A program made the position numbers and the translations under genes. 36,882 nt of DNA from NCBI GenBank assembly GCA_005223375.1, contig RXOD01003924.1:1-36882 (forward strand), written 5' to 3'. Positions 32,801-36,882 of this stretch are shown here, piece by piece. This DNA is from Amoebophrya sp. AT5.2 (lineage: Eukaryota; Sar; Dinophyceae; Syndiniales; Amoebophryaceae). Position 1 is the stretch's first letter. Each line of letters begins with the position of its first letter. The notes under the pieces were generated by a model that saw only the letters and a list, made by a program, of their open reading frames with translations, had not been told where the DNA came from and did no database searches.

Positions 32801-35800
32801 GGTCGCGGGTGGGACACGAGGGCGAGGGCCTCCGCCCGCTCCCCGAGCTACAGGAACAATGGTCGCCAGAGCCACCGCTTCTATCACGACGAACGCGCCG
32901 ACAGCTACCGCCACGGGTATTTGAACGGTTCTTCGGGGTCGAGTGACACGCGACCGCTGCACTTCGCGGATGTTATGCTGGACTTCCACGGGCGCTTTGA
33001 CGTCTCCAACTCGGAAGCGTACGACGTGGGGTGGCTGACACCCGAAAAGGAGCACTTGCTGCAGTCGATGCTCCATGCTGGGGCGGGGGACGACGGATAC
33101 GGGCACCGGATGACGTCCATGAACTCGATAAAGGAAACGATGTCCACGTCGATGAATGTGAATCGTCCTCCTGCAGCTATGGGAGCCTTCGGGGGAGATC
33201 GAGATTCCTTTTCTCGCCGTGCTGTGGTGCGGAGCCACGCGGACGGTTCGTACGATGCAGAGTGGCTGCGGAGCGAGTCAGTTAGAATCAGAATGGAGCG
33301 GCAGAACCAGATGCAGAGGATGCAGAATCCGTTGTATCAGAATTCCGCAGCGCGAAACACCTCCGCGATGATGGAAGACATCGTAGGGAACATGCAGGAT
33401 CAGATGCTAGTACAAGGGCGCCACGAACGCGACAACGCTAAGGACGCGTCGATGTCGCAGCGCATCGTGCACCGCGGCGGCCTGTCGGCCTCGGTTGCAT
33501 CGCAGACGAGCATGCTGGAGAGTGTTGGCGGCCCCGCGGCGTCGTTCCACTGCGCGCCTTCTGTCTTCAGTTACGGCGCATCCGAACCCGGAGCTCAAAG
33601 GATCGGGCATCCGGGACCTGGCCCGCACCAGCAGCACCACGGACCGTCTCCGCGCACGCGGCGCTTTGTGCGGAAAACCGACCAGACGGGGACCATCGAG
33701 CCCGGCGACCGTGACGGGTCGATTCCACCGTCTTCCGCGCCGTTTTTCAAAAATCTGGTTGCGAACTCCAACCCCGCTCTCCTGGCGCGTCAGGGTCCGT
33801 TTCGGCGCAACGAGGACCGCGATGACGACATCTGCGACCAGCACACTGAAGATCATTTTTACCGGGACGCGAAGAGCACGAACACGAGGTTTGATTCTGC
33901 ATTGTCTTCTGATGAACACCAATATAATGCTGAGCGCGATCAACACCGGTTTCGTGACGAGAATCACCAGGGTCGCGGAGTTGGTGTCGGTGGAGGTGGT
34001 CAGGCCGCGTACTACGACAACGACATGAACAGATTCATAGAGCGGCCGCCGTCCGTGGTTATCCGCGACGACGAACTGGACCTGCACATGCCTTCACCGC
34101 GCCGGAGCCGGTCTCGGTCCGGCTCCCCGACTGCGCTGCAGCGCCCGGCGCGAATCGCGGATCCGGCGTTGAACCACAGTCGCCACGGCGCACCGGACCT
34201 CCGCGAAGGCAACATGACGCACGTCGAGGCCGGACCGCATCGCATGTCGAGCGGGACACAGACAAACTGGGCGGGGAACATGCACCACGACATGCACGCA
34301 TACCTGGAAAACGACAAACATCGTGGTCAAAATGAAAAATCCCCGACGCGGAGCCAGCAAACGCAGACGGGCGCGGGCCCAGGCGGGATAATAAGAGCTG
34401 AGCGCTCTCGTTCAGGTACTATTCGTTTACAACGACGACGTACGATCAAGATGAGGACCCCACCATGATACGCGATTTTGATGATGATGAGTGAGAGTCG
34501 ACGGCTTGTTCGCAATGCGCATAGATATCCGCCGCGAAGAAGAAGAACGCGAAGCAAGAGCACGACAGTATTTTTACGACTACGAGTCAATTATTCTTGT
34601 TGAGTTGTGAGCAAAACTTTCTGCACCAGGAACCTACGACCTACCCGTAGCCAACCTGTTTAATTTCGGCCACGCACCGTCGCGGTACGCAGCTTCCCAG
34701 CTCACTGCTTCTCGCAATGACAAGCACCCGCATGACCGCCGCTCGGACCTTTCGGAGCAGCTGCACCTCGAAAAATTGTACTCCGCGGACCCCATGTTTC
34801 TGAACCACAAGACTGCCACCGGCCTTCTGCAGGCGTACGAAAAGGTCGTGAAAACCGCCAAAGCCAACCGCTTTCACGAGAAGGTGCGATCCCTGCGGCC
34901 GGTCTTGAAAGTGGCGTGTAAGAACGCTTGCGACGTACTGATGGAGCAGCACTATTCGCGTGAGGAAGACAACATCACGTTCGAGGAGCAGTATGTGACC
35001 CGGCGCGCGCGATCGGCGAACCACAGGAACAACAAGATGCATTCAACAACGACCTCTCATGATGATGAAAAGTGGGATCGGTACGCGTCGCGCGACTTGA
35101 TCGTGCAGGAGGTGCCCGCGTCGGTACGTCGACAGGTTCTGTACTCGGGCGAGGAGGATCATGAGTTGCGAAAAATGGTGGCGGGCCGCACGCCCCGGAC
35201 GATCATCGTACAGGTTTATCCACGGGGCGACTTTGAGAACCAGCCCCCGGCAGGGCGGTTTTTGGAAAAGCAGATGGACAACGAGGAGCGTCACACGCCT
35301 CGAAGGTTCAATCACGCCGATTCCGACGATCATGGGGGTTATCGTTATGATCTTCACCATGAGACGAACAAAATGAACCCCACGTCCGGTAGAGGACAGC
35401 ACCAGCAAAACGGAGTCCACCACGAAGTGGATGTGGAGCATGATAGCACGACGCGCGACGAGAACCTGCGGAACGTGATGCGGACAGCGAGCAGCATGGG
35501 GCGCGCGGGTGGGTCTGCGTCCATGTTCGGTGTCACGGCGTACGGAAAGGATGCGGGTCGCATGATGATGAGGCCTACAGGTTCCCACCAGAGTGAGGAC
35601 GAGAGTACGCCGCACCCCCTTCAAACCTTGCGGGGCTTCAATCTCCTCGACCGGGGCGCAATGAAGGGGAACTTTCTTGATCGGGAGCAGCCTCATCTTC
35701 TTGTTCGGGAGCAGCGGATGGCCGAGGAGGCGGCGCGGCAGTTTTACCACGACCAGCGGTTCATGCAGTACCACGTTCTGGAAGAGCGGAACTTCCTAAA

Positions 35801-36794
35801 GCAGAACTTCGCCAACCCGTACAAGCTGTTGCTGGAGCTGATGCTGCAGGAGGAAAACCTGCTCCCGGACAAGTTCGACTCGCTACGCGAGTTCCTGCGG
35901 TCGCGCGAATACGTTGAGTGGCAGAACTTCAACGCGCTGGTCTCCGCAATCACCGGCGGGCCCGAGAGAGACCCTGCGAACTTTGCCCAGCAGCACGACG
36001 ACGGGGAGCAGAAAATGTTGACCCACAACGTGCATCTTTCCCCGACCACGATGGGCCGACCGCGATCTGGTCGTGAGTGGGGCAGCAAACTGCTCTCGGC
36101 GCACACCGACGCCATGGTGTTCCGCACAAACTTCGTGCTGGCGAAGGAGAAGCTTATGCGGCAGCTCGCGGGGCTAACTAACGGAGGACACCAGCACGGA
36201 GCTAACTTTCACACCGGTTGTTCTACTTCTACTTTCGGATTCGATGCCAGCTCCTCGCTCTACCTCCTGCAGAACCTCTGCGTGTTGCGCGGCCCCGTGG
36301 TCTTCGGTGCGCCGTTTTTGCCGGTGCCCATTCCATTCGACCTGCTTACGAATTGCAGCACCAAGTACCGCTCGCCGCGGGTCCACGAGGATCCGCACAA
36401 CAAGACGCTGCGGTTTGCGGATCCGGAGCAGAAATCCGAATTCCAGGAAATGCTCGACAGAATCTTCGACGCCATCGAAGCCGAAGGCGACGAGGACGAA
36501 CTTGACCCTGTTCATCTCGCGCATGAACAAGACGGGCGGGAAGAACAACCACAACGGCAAGCGGCGGGTGCTCGGGCACGTCGTGGTTCTACTTCCGCCC
36601 CGCCGCGTCGCCGAGCCCGACGCGTGATCATCGAGCGGATGCCGGGAACGGGCATGTGGCCCCTGGATGATGTGATCGAAATGGTCGCGGAGCGCAATTT
36701 GAACCGCGAACTCGAGCTTACCCTCACCAGCGAGTGCTGGAACCCGTACGAGGCGAAGTGCCTCAAAAGATGGGCGAGGCACCACTGGGCCTAG
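29900..36794 (+). CDS. 2226-aa low-complexity protein of unknown function, 2 exons
   Basis: Exons: 29900-34415 and 34630-36794; 6681 nt; one phase-1 GT-AG intron of 214 bases joins two long frames. I do not recognise the family. The N-terminus is Trp- and Gly-rich (MLWWSP, WRYWWEDGNG). It is followed by Ser/Arg/Pro/Thr repeats (about 150-175), His/Gln/Met-rich stretches and a poly-Pro run (PPPPPANYY). Better ordered segments lie at about 743-832 (YTYPSPNLMHLEDASASR, HVWLTNLQKILFAPMLPRS), at the start of exon 2 (FLNHKTATGLLQAYEKVVKT) and near 1890-1950 (NPYKLLLELMLQEENLLPDK). It ends WNPYEAKCLKRWARHHWA. Ser-Arg dipeptides (SRSRSGSP) recur. The composition is like that of RNA-granule or mRNP scaffold proteins, but that is only inference from composition. 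No membrane segment or signal peptide is visible. ATG at 29900 has A at -3. Confidence 0.65.
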
Positions 36795-36882
36795 AAGATG
36801 GAAGAGACTCGCCCCGCGAAGGGGCCGACAAGATAAAGATGAACGAGTCTTATTTTGTCATGGCCGCTGCGGCTGCCGGAGT

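Noticed and set aside
31796..33238. 480-codon open frame on the - strand
   Set aside because: It lies opposite the long + strand gene in GC-rich, His/Arg-biased sequence and reads as an Arg/Val/His-rich mirror without domains. It is a shadow frame.

Overview
This window looks like nuclear DNA of a protist, most probably an alveolate of dinoflagellate type. The evidence is indirect. Every supportable gene lies on the + strand, head to tail. Most genes are split by short GT-AG introns of 115-597 bases, and the coding sequence is GC-rich with long Ser/Gly/Gln-rich disordered segments. Foldback and duplicated segments sit in introns and spacers. Co-oriented gene arrays are known from dinoflagellates, and intron-invading foldback elements from syndinian parasites such as Amoebophrya. 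The exact taxon is inference. I found no dinoflagellate spliced-leader sequence, rRNA, tRNA, CRISPR array or prokaryotic operon.

Layout. 1-369: 3' end of an unidentified gene. 1822-6100: eight-exon Hsp110 (HSPA4-like) co-chaperone, 909 aa. 7989-11000: five-exon, shorter, diverged Hsp110/Hsp70-like paralogue, 654 aa; one of its introns carries a perfect copy of its own 3' splice site and the head of the next exon. About 12045-12192: MITE-like foldback element. 12231-12523: putative exons of a small unknown protein. 12701-13294: small secreted or ER EF-hand protein, 102 aa. 14873-17183: four-exon RNase D, 564 aa, with a large disordered insert before its HRDC domain. 18767-26022: three-exon giant membrane protein, 2282 aa, that joins an OST-alpha/TMEM184-like multipass domain to sushi (CCP)-like repeats and a long disordered tail. 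27412-28611: zinc-ribbon protein resembling the C-terminus of MIOS/Sea4 (GATOR2/SEA complex) without its WD40 propeller. 29900-36794: two-exon 2226-aa low-complexity protein of unknown function. The spacers of 1-2 kb show no convincing genes.

Each multi-exon model was built by joining reading frames at GT-AG sites. In every case the summed exon length is a multiple of three, and for the Hsp110 and RNase D genes the junctions fall where family alignments require continuity. The two Hsp110 genes are tandem paralogues; the other neighbours have no obvious shared pathway. The most unusual points are the GTAC-rich 5' splice sites, the duplicated acceptor in the second Hsp110 gene, loss of a conserved nucleotide-site Asp in both Hsp110s, the OST-alpha/sushi fusion, a hairpin covering that gene's start codon, and the MIOS-type zinc domain standing alone.
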